Source: a virus. From it: a DNA stretch of 27,395 bases. The translations under genes and the position numbers were made by a program. Of this stretch, positions 7,112 through 16,041 are shown in pieces. The stretch is taken from positions 1-27,395 of the IMG/VR virus record IMGVR_UViG_3300022752_000319; one strand, written 5' to 3'. The number at the start of each line of letters is the position of its first letter. The stretch's first letter is position 1. Below the pieces are notes generated by a model. It made no database searches, had not been told where the DNA came from, and worked only from the letters and a program-made list of their open reading frames with translations.

Positions 7112-7843
7112 CTAAGCAAGCGAAAGCTCCAGAGAAACAGACCACATGGCCCCGCCGTAGAGAAACGTCTTGCCCGCCGTCGGGTGCGGAGGGGCGTCAG
7201 GGACGGATGATACTGACGATACAACCACCGTGCTGAGTTCTCGACTTATGTCTGTGAAAAGAAAGACGTAGTAGGTCGCCGAATACGAAGACTGTCCGAT
7301 AACGTGCGGCCATGCGTAGTACGTTGACGACAGGCCGCCACAGGGATTTAGCGGCCATCCGATAATGCAGTAGACTCGGCAAGGAAATCGCAGAAATCCA
7401 ATTGATCCCGTCACGCTCCCGTAGTCGTCTGTTTCTCCTGATATCAGCCGAGAGCAGGTCTGGGGAATGCCATATTGCGTGAATAGTCCTGACTGGCTCT
7501 TGCATCGCGTTTCCTCCTGTGGCGGCGGCTGGAATGGGATGCAGGGGCAGCGAGAGTTGGCGACGACATCAAGCGTTCTCGTGACGCTGACAGTGGCAAT
7601 TCCATTGCCCAAGTCCTCCCCGCCTCCGCAGCAGCCGCAGAACGTGTCTTCGCACTTTGTTCCGACGCCGCGAAAAGTCTTTCCTTCACCCTGACACAGG
7701 CACTGGGGTCTGATGCTGCAAAAAATTCCCTGGCAGCACGCGCCGTCTCCGCATGCTTTGAGGCACTCCGCCTCCGTTCTGTATGAGGTTCTGCCGCCAG
7801 ACGTAACGCCGGGCGGGGGGAGGTTGGCTTGATAGCAGGGCAT
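7112..7843 (-). CDS. Cysteine-rich tail-tip region protein with GACC-type motif
   Basis: A 243-residue protein starting at TAATG with the upstream gene. Twelve cysteines fall in the first 72 residues (C3, C27, C31, C36, C37, C42, C48, C50, C64, C69, C71, C72) and about seven more follow. GACCQGIFCS, then CQGEGKTFRGVGTKC, matches a short cysteine module that I associate with secreted or surface proteins of Planctomycetes and some other bacteria. FCGCCGGGED repeats the CGCCGG element of the upstream gene. The C-terminal half is beta-rich with many Ser and Tyr. No signal peptide is seen. Function is unknown; a disulfide-rich or metal-binding virion protein at the tail tip is an inference from position. 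Confidence 0.75.
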   Translation of the reverse strand: MPCYQANLPPPGVTSGGRTSYRTEAECLKACGDGACCQGIFCSIRPQCLCQGEGKTFRGVGTKCEDTFCGCCGGGEDLGNGIATVSVTRTLDVVANSRCPCIPFQPPPQEETRCKSQSGLFTQYGIPQTCSRLISGETDDYGSVTGSIGFLRFPCRVYCIIGWPLNPCGGLSSTYYAWPHVIGQSSYSATYYVFLFTDISRELSTVVVSSVSSVPDAPPHPTAGKTFLYGGAMWSVSLELSLA

Positions 7844-8613
7844 TACGTTTTTGTGGTTATTTCAAGCGAGATCGAAACCACGCTTGATCCAGTGTCCGCG
7901 ACCGCGCGGGTGTAACCTCTTGGCGGCCCTTTTTCGCCAAATGAAAAGCCGCCGCTCAGGACGTTAAGTGAAAGGGTTGTAGAGATTCTCACGGGCAGCG
8001 GCCTGCACACGAATGCCTGCCTGCCAGACGGGCCAAACGAGAAATGGGCGGCCTCGTACATTTCAAACGGAGTTGTGTAGCACGGCGTGTACCCGGAGAT
8101 GATAGTTCTAGCGAGCATCATGTCCGAGAGTTCCTTCGACTCGCTTATCTGATTGCGGCTCATTTTTTGCCACATATACTGCACACCAGACAGCTCCAGT
8201 CGCCAGCCAAACTCGCCGAGCGCACTGTCGCCGTACTCCGCCGGCTTTGAGACTGTTAAGCTCAATCCGCCCTCGCCTCCAGCATCGTCTGGGGCGAAAG
8301 AATGTGCCCATTGCGTGACTGCGACTCGCTCAAGAGTGAACGTCCCGAAGTATCTCTGCACCGGGGTGATGCTGATTTGCTTTGCGTATACCGTTGGCTC
8401 TTTCGGGCAGTCTAAAAACGGTGCCGACTCTTCAACGACACGTTTTCTGTCTTGGCCGCCGGAAACGGTCACCACGACCCTGTCTATGCCATCGGCCATG
8501 GAGCAGATATCCGCCGTCGTGTTGCAACAAAACCACCCACCGCAGCACCCGCAGTCCTCTGCGATGCTGCCGTCCTTGACGATCAGCGACCCGTTTTTGG
8601 TGGCGAGTGTCAT
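7843..8613 (-). CDS. Tail-tip region protein with N-terminal Cys cluster
   Basis: A 256-residue protein. The N-terminus SLIVKDGSIAEDCGCCGGWF then CCNTTADIC packs six cysteines into residues 21-37; the rest is mainly beta-strand with three further cysteines. ATG 8613 lies 2 nt downstream of the previous stop. I do not recognise a family. The CGCCGG element is shared with the next gene, and the gene sits between the tape measure/tail protein block and the enzymes, where minor tail and tail-tip proteins normally lie. The clustered cysteines could bind a metal or form disulfides; nothing in the sequence decides between these. Confidence 0.7.
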   Translation of the reverse strand: MTLATKNGSLIVKDGSIAEDCGCCGGWFCCNTTADICSMADGIDRVVVTVSGGQDRKRVVEESAPFLDCPKEPTVYAKQISITPVQRYFGTFTLERVAVTQWAHSFAPDDAGGEGGLSLTVSKPAEYGDSALGEFGWRLELSGVQYMWQKMSRNQISESKELSDMMLARTIISGYTPCYTTPFEMYEAAHFSFGPSGRQAFVCRPLPVRISTTLSLNVLSGGFSFGEKGPPRGYTRAVADTGSSVVSISLEITTKT

Positions 8614-8615
8614 GG

Positions 8616-9053
8616 TTATGAGCAGGCGGTGGTGCCGACCCAGCGCAGGGAGCCGTTCACCAAGGCGAGAACCTGCGTTCCGGTCGGCGAATATCCTGGC
8701 TGCTGGGTAAGGTTAGGCTGCACGAGATACCACGCGGTCCCGTCTTTCGCTACAGTGATGTCGCACTGCGCCGTGGGCGAGAGGCCGCAGACAAGATTCC
8801 TCACGCTCACCGTATTCGGCGTGGTCGTGATGCCTCGGAAAGTCACCGTCTTGTCTGTGTTGATCGACCATGAGCCGGTGAAGGTGCAGATGCGGAAGAC
8901 CTTGGGCGTGAAGGACGGCCCGTCCTCGAGCGAGGTCGGTATGCGGCTCGCAGGCCCGCCGAACGGGATCGAGTCCACCTTCGAGATTGTGCTCTTCAGC
9001 TTCTCTCGAAGGCTCTCGCCGATGAAGTATTTGCCTGGGCCTTGCTCTGCCAT
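8616..9053 (-). CDS. Hypothetical tail-region protein
   Basis: A 145-residue protein. I chose ATG 9053 (MAEQGPGKYFIGESLREKLK) because it overlaps the TAA stop of the upstream gene as TAATG; the GTG at 9065 is less likely. A short amphipathic helix comes first (ESLREKLKSTISKV). It is followed by a beta-rich region with TVTFRGITTTPNTVSVRNL, two cysteines (VCGLSPTAQC), and KDGTAWYLVQPNLTQQPGYS. The composition suits a structural domain in the tail tip or baseplate. I know no family name and infer the role from neighbours only. Confidence 0.7.
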   Translation of the reverse strand: MAEQGPGKYFIGESLREKLKSTISKVDSIPFGGPASRIPTSLEDGPSFTPKVFRICTFTGSWSINTDKTVTFRGITTTPNTVSVRNLVCGLSPTAQCDITVAKDGTAWYLVQPNLTQQPGYSPTGTQVLALVNGSLRWVGTTACS

Positions 9054-10138
9054 TACGCGAACCAACGAATGCCGAAGTTGGAGAAGTTGTTGCCAAACGC
9101 CATCTCGGGCTGAATGCAGATGCGATTGATGAGCACTTTTTGGGCGGCCGAGAACGCTCTCGGGTTCCGGGGGGTGCCGTCGTCGTTGAGAGCTACTGGC
9201 TGCGCCGAGGGTCTCTGCAAATAGCCGCGGTCACCGGCCGGAACGGCCACGCTCGCCCTGCACTTTTTATTTGCCAACCTGTCTACGAGCACGCCCTCGC
9301 CCGCCTCGGTGAAGAAGACCTTGTTGTCAACGTGCAGCAGCGCGAGAGCCTCCTGATCTACGTCAGCCCTGGAAAGGCCCGCGTTGATGATGTTGAACCC
9401 TGTCTGCGGAACGGCCATGTCCCAGCCGATTGCCCGGAACCCCTCCCGCGTCAGCGTCCAGTGCGACCTCACGGCGAACCCGAAGGTCACCTTGAATCCT
9501 CGAAACGTGGAATCGCCGAACTGCTCGACCACCGGGTTGGATGAAATGCTCTGCAACATACAGCAGTGTACGCCAATCGACAGGCTGCTGAACGTGAACT
9601 GGTCGCTGTTGACGTAGCCGGTGTAAGCCAGCAACTGGCTCATGTCGGTTGCGGCGTATTGATCGACGTTGATGTTGACCACCGGCTCCAGGCGAGTGAT
9701 GCCATCGACGAGGTCGCCGACCGGGTTCACTGACGGCACCCAGCCCTGTGAGACACCGCCCGTAACCGGCGAGCCGCCCCAGGCGGCGATCTCCGTCAGC
9801 GAGGTGGTCATCGAGTAGAGCGCGGGGCGCGTCGTAGGCTGCTGCGTCCTCGGGTCCGGCGAATCTGGCGCGGCGCTGGCGCTGCTGCGGTACTCGGCGG
9901 TGACGATCCGCACGAGCCGGCTTTCGCCGTCGGCCGCTGCGCTCACCTTTACGCACGGTATCGGGTTTGCGTCGCTGTAGCGGTCCCCGATGTTTACGCC
10001 GACGGTCGTCGTGACATCCCAGTTTTCGTCGGGGGAGTTCAGCAGCACCTTCCACCTGCGCGTCGCCTCGTAGGCGTTCTGGTCCGCGCTCCTAGAGAAG
10101 GAGTTGCCCTGCCCGATTTGTGACACCATCCTCGGCAT
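9053..10138 (-). CDS. Tail protein downstream of tape measure (distal-tail candidate)
   Basis: A 361-residue protein that starts with a TGATG overlap on the tape-measure stop, the usual place for a distal tail or tail-tip protein in siphoviruses. It is mixed alpha/beta with an Asp- and Asn-rich beta pattern (NIGDRYSDANPIPCVKVSA and DQFTFSSLSIGVHCCMLQSI), a central aromatic segment (FGFAVRSHWTLTREGFRAIG) and no membrane segment. A second Met lies at residue 4 and could be the true start. No family was recognised from the sequence, so the distal-tail assignment rests on gene order. Confidence 0.7.
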   Translation of the reverse strand: MPRMVSQIGQGNSFSRSADQNAYEATRRWKVLLNSPDENWDVTTTVGVNIGDRYSDANPIPCVKVSAAADGESRLVRIVTAEYRSSASAAPDSPDPRTQQPTTRPALYSMTTSLTEIAAWGGSPVTGGVSQGWVPSVNPVGDLVDGITRLEPVVNINVDQYAATDMSQLLAYTGYVNSDQFTFSSLSIGVHCCMLQSISSNPVVEQFGDSTFRGFKVTFGFAVRSHWTLTREGFRAIGWDMAVPQTGFNIINAGLSRADVDQEALALLHVDNKVFFTEAGEGVLVDRLANKKCRASVAVPAGDRGYLQRPSAQPVALNDDGTPRNPRAFSAAQKVLINRICIQPEMAFGNNFSNFGIRWFA

Positions 10139-13100
10139 CAGAGTAGGACTCCCGGGTTGTTATCCTTGATGCTCCTCGCGATGTCTTCAAGGACTTGCGA
10201 CTGCTTCCGCAACTCTGCAAGATTCGCGTCCTTCGCCGAGTCGTCGCCTCGGAGAAGCCGGTTGAGTTCGCTCTGGCCCTGAGTCGTCGAAACGTCGGAG
10301 ACGTTGAGTGCGGCGCGGGACGGGCCTTGGAGGAGGGCGTTCTGTCGCTCCTCGGCGAACTGCGCGAACATCGGGGCGACCTGTTCGGCTTGATTTCTGT
10401 AGGCTTGCCGAAGGAAGGCTTGCGGGTCCTCGCCGTTGGCACGCATCTCGGCGGCGCGGGCGTTGATATCCGCTCCTGCGCCCTCCTGGAAGTCGCGGCG
10501 GAATCGCTCTTCGGGCGTCATGCCGAGTTCGCGGCCTCGGCGGGCGCGGTCGCGGTCTCTGATACCCTGCTGCTGCGCATCGACGGCATCCTGTTCGTGC
10601 TTAGTGCCCGCGGCGATAAGACCCTCGTTCTCTCTTCGCATCATGCGGTTTTCGCCCTGAAGCCTTCTCCTCTCGTCCTTCTCGCCTTGCGTTAAGCCGC
10701 CGCTCGCCTCCTTTTCGGCAAGCTCTGCGAGCCTCTTGTCGTTTTCAGCGATTGCCCTGTTATTGCCAGCGACTCGAGGGTCGCTCTCCATCTCCCTCCG
10801 CGCGTTGTCAAGATCGTCTTGCAGTTCCTGGGCGCGCTGCCGGTCTCTTCGCAGGTTCTCATCGGCCTCGTCTCGCCCCCTCAAGTTTTCCGCGCTGGGG
10901 TTGTTAATGAATCTCTCACGAGCCTCGTTCGCCTGCCGCTCGCTGTCGGCGATGAGTTGGTTCGTGGCGTCCATTCGCCTCTTGAAGGTCGGGTCTTCGG
11001 CAGCCCGCTGCCGGCTCTTCTCAAGCTCCTTCTCGCGGGCAGCGATGCCGTTGTTAATGGCGTCAAGCTGCTTCCGCTCTGCCTCGGTGAGGTCGCGGGC
11101 GAGGTGCTCTCGTTGCCGCATAAGCTCGATTTCGCGCCTTCTGGCGGCGTCAAGCTCCTTTTGTTCAGCCGGATTAAGACTGCCAGTCCTCGCTTTTGCC
11201 TCTAGGTCTGCTCGCCGCTGCGTAATGGCCTCAAGCTCTTTACTGATGCCCTGCATGCGAGGGTCGTTTTGCACCGCGCTTCGCCGAATATCCAACTCCA
11301 CCTGGGCCTGTGCCGCGCGAGCGCGGTCGTCGATGAGTCTTCGCTCCGCATCGTCGCGAGACTGCCCGCCGCCAGCCCGCAGGGGATTCTCCTCGAACGC
11401 CTTCTGTGCGGCATCCGCGCCTTGCTCAGACCTCTGCACCGCCGATTCGCCGACCTTGCGAATGCGGGTCAGCGCGGCCTCGACGGCTAGGGCGGCTTCA
11501 GCGAACGCAGCGGCAGCCTCAGAGGCTTTCTGGGCGGCCTCCAGCTCCGCCTCCGCGGCCTTGATTTCGGCGTCGGCACCCTTGGCCGTCGCAGCCTCAA
11601 GCTGTCTGCGGGCCTCGATCTCTCGATCGATTGCTGCCTCAATGTACGCGGTCGTTCTGACGCTGTAACCGTCGCCCTTAAACCGCTCGTTCCCTTGAAT
11701 CGATGACAACGCGGCGGTCGTCCGCTCTCCGCCGAACGTGCGGCCGAGCCGCATTTCGCGCGAGCGGTTTCGTATATTAGCGCGCTCCGCCTCGACTTGA
11801 TCGATGTTTGCCTTGGCTTCGTCTACCTTGGCCTGCTTTTTGGTCGGATCGGTTTCGTTCTGCGCGGCCTCGAGTGCGTCGTAGGCAGCCTTGAGCTTTT
11901 TTGCGTTCGCGTCTAGCTCTCGCTGGAACGCTGCGGCATTCGGGACGCCCTTGCGAATCGCCTCCGCAACGTCCTCTTGGGCTTGGCGAATCTGTGCCGC
12001 TGGGCCGCGAGATGCTTCGGCAACGCTGGTCGCAGCCTTGTCGATGGCCGCTGCCAGTGGCTGCTCAAGGCTTCTCAACAGCCGCTCGAGCGCTAGGATT
12101 TCCTTGCTGGCAACCTCCGGCGTTACGAATCCCAGCGGGCTGCCAGCGGAGGCAGTCGAAGAGAGCGACTTTATCTGCTTCTCAATAGCAGCCATCTGGG
12201 CGCGAATGGCTTCAGGCGTCTCTCCGTCGGGGATGCCTTCCGTCGCAGCCGCTGCGCGATCTCTTACGCGCTGTTCCGCAGCCGCTCGCCCCGCCTCGTC
12301 TCCGCGGCGAGGGCCGAGAGCTGCGATACCGACTCGCTCCATCGATGCTCTGATGCGAGCCCTGGCCTCGCCGGGTGCAACAACCCTGTCAACGGCCGCC
12401 GCCTTCGCGGCCTTCTCTCGTTCTTCGGAAACGGCTATCTCCCGCTGGATCGCAATCCTTCGACCGATGTCTGTCTCAGACTCAAGCTTCTTGCGCTGCT
12501 TGTTTTGTTCCGCTCTCTCTCGCTGCACTGCTGGGTCTATGTCAGCAACGCGAGCCTCGCGAGCCTCTCGCTGCTTCTTATTGATGTCTGCCACTTGACG
12601 GGCGAAGTCAGCGGCCTGCTCGCCCCCTGCCGAAAAAGTCCCTCGGGACAGCGCATCGCCGAGCGATCGGAATGCCTGCGCGAGGTCTTCTACGAGACTT
12701 TTCTGCCGTGCCAGAGACTCATTGAGTGCCTTAGTCTGATCTTCTGCCGATCGGCCGTTGTTGATCCACTTAATCAACCCGACTGCCGCCTGCCCCGCGA
12801 TCACAGCGCCAAGGCCAACGAACAGGCCAGTCGTATCGCCGAGTATGAACGCGAGCTGCGTGACGTTGTTGCTGACCGCACGAAGTTTGAATTCCAGGCC
12901 GCCTGTCGAAGACAAGAAGTCGTCCACGGCAAAGGCGGCTTGATTAAGAGCCAGCGCGAACTTGTCTGCACCAGCGCGCCCCACGTCGCCGACGCCTTTT
13001 ACAAATGCGGCAGCCTCCGCCTTGCTTTTGAACAAACCCGCCGCCAGGGCAGCCTCGCCGATCTTCTCCGCAAGCTGATCGGCTTGCTCTTTTGTTGCCG

Positions 13101-15762
13101 CAAGTCCAATCGTGCCCTTCTTGGCGGCATCGGCGACGAACGCGGAGTACCTGTTGAAAGCATTAGCTACCGGCCCGCTTGCAGTGGCACCGAGATCAAG
13201 GAGCTTGGCTCGAATGAATCCAATCTGCTTCTCGGTGCGAGTTAAGGCCGCCGAGTTGAGGGCGTCTCCGAGTGTGCCGCCGAGCTTGGCTGCCTGACCC
13301 GCTCTCGTCAGCGCTCGCTCAAGGCCGGCTGCCTTCTTGACGACCGCGTCAATCTGTGCCTGCGTAGACGAAGTAGTGAGCCCCTTGAATGCGTCGCGCA
13401 CCTTGTTGATCGCCGGGATGAACTGAGCCTGCAACGGCGCGGGCAGTTTCTCCAGACTGCCCTGAAGTCCAATAACGGTCGATTGGACGGAAGCTATTCT
13501 CCTCTCCGCGGTGCCGAAGTCGGCACCGAGCGGATCAACTGGGGGCTTCGGCGGTTTCGGTGGCGGAGCGGCGGCTACGGCGGCGTCTCGAACCTGACCA
13601 GCACGCAGCCCCGCAAGCCTCGCGGCGGCCTCGTTGCCTGCATTGGCCCCGACGAACGTCTCGATCTTGGCGATATTTCTCTCGCCGATCGCCTTCAGCG
13701 GCCCCTCAAGCTTTGCCACCGCCGCCCTTGCCTCGGCGAGGTTCTTCTTGAGGATGTCAATCGGGTCGCTCGGATTGGCCGCATCCCCGATCGCTTTCAT
13801 TGCGGTCGTCAAGTCGTCGGCCGCCTTCTTCGCCTGCAACTCCTTGTCGACGAGATCGACGAAGACCTTGATCAGCGGCGCGCCGAAGTCGGCGTTGCCC
13901 AGGCCGGCGATGGCGGCGTCTTTGGCGGCCGTAATTCGAGACAGCGCCGCCGGGTCAAGCTCTCCTGCCTTGCCGATCGTGGACCGCAGGGTGCTCTCCG
14001 CCTGCGACCTGTTCTGCGGCAATCCCGTAAACTGAAAGTCGGCAGATTCCCTGAGTGAGTCGATGCTGGCCTTGAGGTCGCCTGCCTTCTTCTGGGCCTC
14101 CGCGGTGTCGATGTTGAACTTCTTGTCTTTGGCGACATTGAGGGCGATCTTGTCGAGCGCATCGTTGTATTTATCCAGATCGCCTAGCTGACGGGCGATC
14201 GTCGCGTCTTCCAGCAGTGGCTTGTAGTTCTGCCGCTGAAAGCGATTCAGGCCAGAGATGTCTCCCTCAAGCTGCCCCCGACGAGCGTCGGCCTGATCAA
14301 TGTTCTGAGGGCGGCCTGTGATGACGAATGCGGCTCGTTCGCGGAGGGCCGTGATCTTGGCCGCAAGATCATCGGCCTTCTTCTGGGCATCAACGGTATC
14401 TAGATGAATCTGAATCTCGTTTTCTGCGACCGCCTGAGCGTCGTTGAGCCTTGCGACGAGATTGTCCAATTGCTTCTGCGCAGAGCCAGTCGGCAGGTTT
14501 TCGGCGGTCTTGGATTGCAATCGGGAGTAGGCTGAGATCGCCTCCTGCGCGAGTCTATTGACCTCCACGAGAGACGCGGCGATTCGTGGATTTGCCTGTA
14601 ACGCGGCCGCTGGCAGCGCTGCGGCCTTCGCGCCGACTGTTGCCCCGCGGTCAAGAGACTCAGAAAGCTCCGGCTGATCAAATACAAGCTCGCGCCCCGT
14701 CTTGATCTTGCTCGCCTTCGCTGACGCCTCGGCCAGCCTCGACACTGCCGCGACCGTCTGATCGACGCTTTCCCTGACCCCGTTGAAGGCCGCTTCAATC
14801 GCCTTCGTCGGGGCGACGCCGCTTTCAATCAGAGAGTTCAGCGACTCAAGATCACTCTGGACACTGCTGAGAGCCGGCAGAAAACCCGCCTGCACCTCCC
14901 GCGTCAGCGTGCCGAACTGTTGCGTGGCCGCGGCGATCGGCTTTGACAGCTCCTCCGACTGCGACACCATCTGCCGCATCCTCGTCGTCGCGGCGTTCAG
15001 ATCGGAGCGGCCAAGCTCCTCCATGACTCGAGGGAGCGTGCCGAGAACCGCGCTTGCCTTCTCGGCCTTTTGCGCAAGAGCGTCCAGCTCGGCAAGGTTC
15101 GCATCGACGCCGAACTGGGCGACTACCTTGCGATCAACAAGACGCAGCAGCCGAGCTAGCTTGGTTTCGGCGCGAGACAGCTCGTCGGTCTTCGTCTTGA
15201 TGACGACGCCGTCGGAGCCGGCCTCCTTGGCGGCCTTGATTTCCTCCTTGAGAGTCTGCACCCGAGCGGCAGCCTCGGGGACTTTAACGCTTACCTCAAT
15301 CTCGGCGCGGGACGACCTGACTTGATCTTGCAGCTCCTTGATCTTCTCAAGCCCGCCGATGCGGGTGATGATCTCCACGTCCTTCGACGAAAGCCCCCTG
15401 ACGGCATCGCGGAATTCCGTGATGCTCTTCATCCCGCTGGTCTTCAAGACGATGTCGATCTGACGCTGGTTGAGCCCTTGCAGACGGCGCTGGAGGGCGT
15501 CCACGTCGCCGATCAGCCCCTTGAATCCCTTGAATGACAGTTTCAGCGACTCGGCCGCCCGCAGGGACCGCTCGACCTTCTGGAGCGGCGTGTAGATGCC
15601 CTCAAGAGCACGGGCGGCTTGGGTGGACGCAGATGTCAGGTTGCCTTGGACGCGACTGGCGAAGTTGGCGACTTCCTTCGCCGACTTCGCCAGCTTGGCG
15701 TCGAAGTCGCCCGTGCTCGCCGAGACGACCGCGCTGATTTTTCCGAGATAGCCGTTTGCCAT
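10138..15762 (-). CDS. Tape measure protein
   Basis: An 1874-residue, largely alpha-helical protein placed directly after the tail chaperones, as expected for the tape measure that sets tail length and is later ejected. It is rich in Ala, Glu, Lys, Arg and Gln with long coiled-coil stretches, and has one hydrophobic region near residues 965-1000 (VTQLAFILGDTTGLFVGLGA), a common feature of tape measures thought to enter the host membrane. Internal repeats are visible near residues 470-590 (AQKKADDL, then GRPQN and GLPQN) and 1450-1740. At about 0.15 nm per residue, a family rule of thumb, the tail would be near 280 nm. No lysozyme or peptidase domain was recognised. Confidence 0.93.
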   Translation of the reverse strand: MANGYLGKISAVVSASTGDFDAKLAKSAKEVANFASRVQGNLTSASTQAARALEGIYTPLQKVERSLRAAESLKLSFKGFKGLIGDVDALQRRLQGLNQRQIDIVLKTSGMKSITEFRDAVRGLSSKDVEIITRIGGLEKIKELQDQVRSSRAEIEVSVKVPEAAARVQTLKEEIKAAKEAGSDGVVIKTKTDELSRAETKLARLLRLVDRKVVAQFGVDANLAELDALAQKAEKASAVLGTLPRVMEELGRSDLNAATTRMRQMVSQSEELSKPIAAATQQFGTLTREVQAGFLPALSSVQSDLESLNSLIESGVAPTKAIEAAFNGVRESVDQTVAAVSRLAEASAKASKIKTGRELVFDQPELSESLDRGATVGAKAAALPAAALQANPRIAASLVEVNRLAQEAISAYSRLQSKTAENLPTGSAQKQLDNLVARLNDAQAVAENEIQIHLDTVDAQKKADDLAAKITALRERAAFVITGRPQNIDQADARRGQLEGDISGLNRFQRQNYKPLLEDATIARQLGDLDKYNDALDKIALNVAKDKKFNIDTAEAQKKAGDLKASIDSLRESADFQFTGLPQNRSQAESTLRSTIGKAGELDPAALSRITAAKDAAIAGLGNADFGAPLIKVFVDLVDKELQAKKAADDLTTAMKAIGDAANPSDPIDILKKNLAEARAAVAKLEGPLKAIGERNIAKIETFVGANAGNEAAARLAGLRAGQVRDAAVAAAPPPKPPKPPVDPLGADFGTAERRIASVQSTVIGLQGSLEKLPAPLQAQFIPAINKVRDAFKGLTTSSTQAQIDAVVKKAAGLERALTRAGQAAKLGGTLGDALNSAALTRTEKQIGFIRAKLLDLGATASGPVANAFNRYSAFVADAAKKGTIGLAATKEQADQLAEKIGEAALAAGLFKSKAEAAAFVKGVGDVGRAGADKFALALNQAAFAVDDFLSSTGGLEFKLRAVSNNVTQLAFILGDTTGLFVGLGAVIAGQAAVGLIKWINNGRSAEDQTKALNESLARQKSLVEDLAQAFRSLGDALSRGTFSAGGEQAADFARQVADINKKQREAREARVADIDPAVQRERAEQNKQRKKLESETDIGRRIAIQREIAVSEEREKAAKAAAVDRVVAPGEARARIRASMERVGIAALGPRRGDEAGRAAAEQRVRDRAAAATEGIPDGETPEAIRAQMAAIEKQIKSLSSTASAGSPLGFVTPEVASKEILALERLLRSLEQPLAAAIDKAATSVAEASRGPAAQIRQAQEDVAEAIRKGVPNAAAFQRELDANAKKLKAAYDALEAAQNETDPTKKQAKVDEAKANIDQVEAERANIRNRSREMRLGRTFGGERTTAALSSIQGNERFKGDGYSVRTTAYIEAAIDREIEARRQLEAATAKGADAEIKAAEAELEAAQKASEAAAAFAEAALAVEAALTRIRKVGESAVQRSEQGADAAQKAFEENPLRAGGGQSRDDAERRLIDDRARAAQAQVELDIRRSAVQNDPRMQGISKELEAITQRRADLEAKARTGSLNPAEQKELDAARRREIELMRQREHLARDLTEAERKQLDAINNGIAAREKELEKSRQRAAEDPTFKRRMDATNQLIADSERQANEARERFINNPSAENLRGRDEADENLRRDRQRAQELQDDLDNARREMESDPRVAGNNRAIAENDKRLAELAEKEASGGLTQGEKDERRRLQGENRMMRRENEGLIAAGTKHEQDAVDAQQQGIRDRDRARRGRELGMTPEERFRRDFQEGAGADINARAAEMRANGEDPQAFLRQAYRNQAEQVAPMFAQFAEERQNALLQGPSRAALNVSDVSTTQGQSELNRLLRGDDSAKDANLAELRKQSQVLEDIARSIKDNNPGVLL

Positions 15763-15766
15763 CTGT

Positions 15767-16027
15767 TCATCCCTGAAGCGGCGTGTTCAACTTCATCAGC
15801 TCGGCCATGATCTGGGCGTCCGTCTGCTCCGGCCGGACGGCCGTGGGGATGAACGCTGCCTCGTCTGGGATGTCATGCTTCTTGTAGTTCCCAGACGAGG
15901 CCATGATCACCCTGCACAGCCGCGCAGTCTGGCCCCATGGGTCAGGCAGCGGCCATCTCTGGTCGTAGGCGTACCACTCTGCGATCTCGGCGCTGTCGAC
16001 CTCCTGCAACAGCCTGCGAACGCTCAT
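15767..16027 (-). CDS. Tail assembly chaperone T segment (expressed by -1 frameshift)
   Basis: The 86 residues from ATG 16027 (MSVRRLLQEVDSAEIAEWYA) match the short T segment of siphovirus tail chaperones, which pair a G protein with a frameshifted G-T fusion. The T frame stays open upstream of ATG 16027 back to a TGA at 16097-16099 and encodes RRFYFRLAASLGMSV, which continues the family pattern. No convincing ribosome-binding site precedes ATG 16027. The frame is -1 relative to the G gene and overlaps its last 18 or so codons. I therefore expect T mainly as part of a G-T fusion of about 215 residues. It ends 4 nt before the tape-measure start. Confidence 0.8.
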   Translation of the reverse strand: MSVRRLLQEVDSAEIAEWYAYDQRWPLPDPWGQTARLCRVIMASSGNYKKHDIPDEAAFIPTAVRPEQTDAQIMAELMKLNTPLQG

Positions 16028-16041
16028 TCCCAGCGATGCCG

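Noticed and set aside
10736-11668. A 310-codon Ser/Arg-rich plus-strand frame opposite the tape measure
   Set aside because: Its low-complexity composition mirrors the Glu/Ala/Arg coiled coil read in reverse; not a gene.
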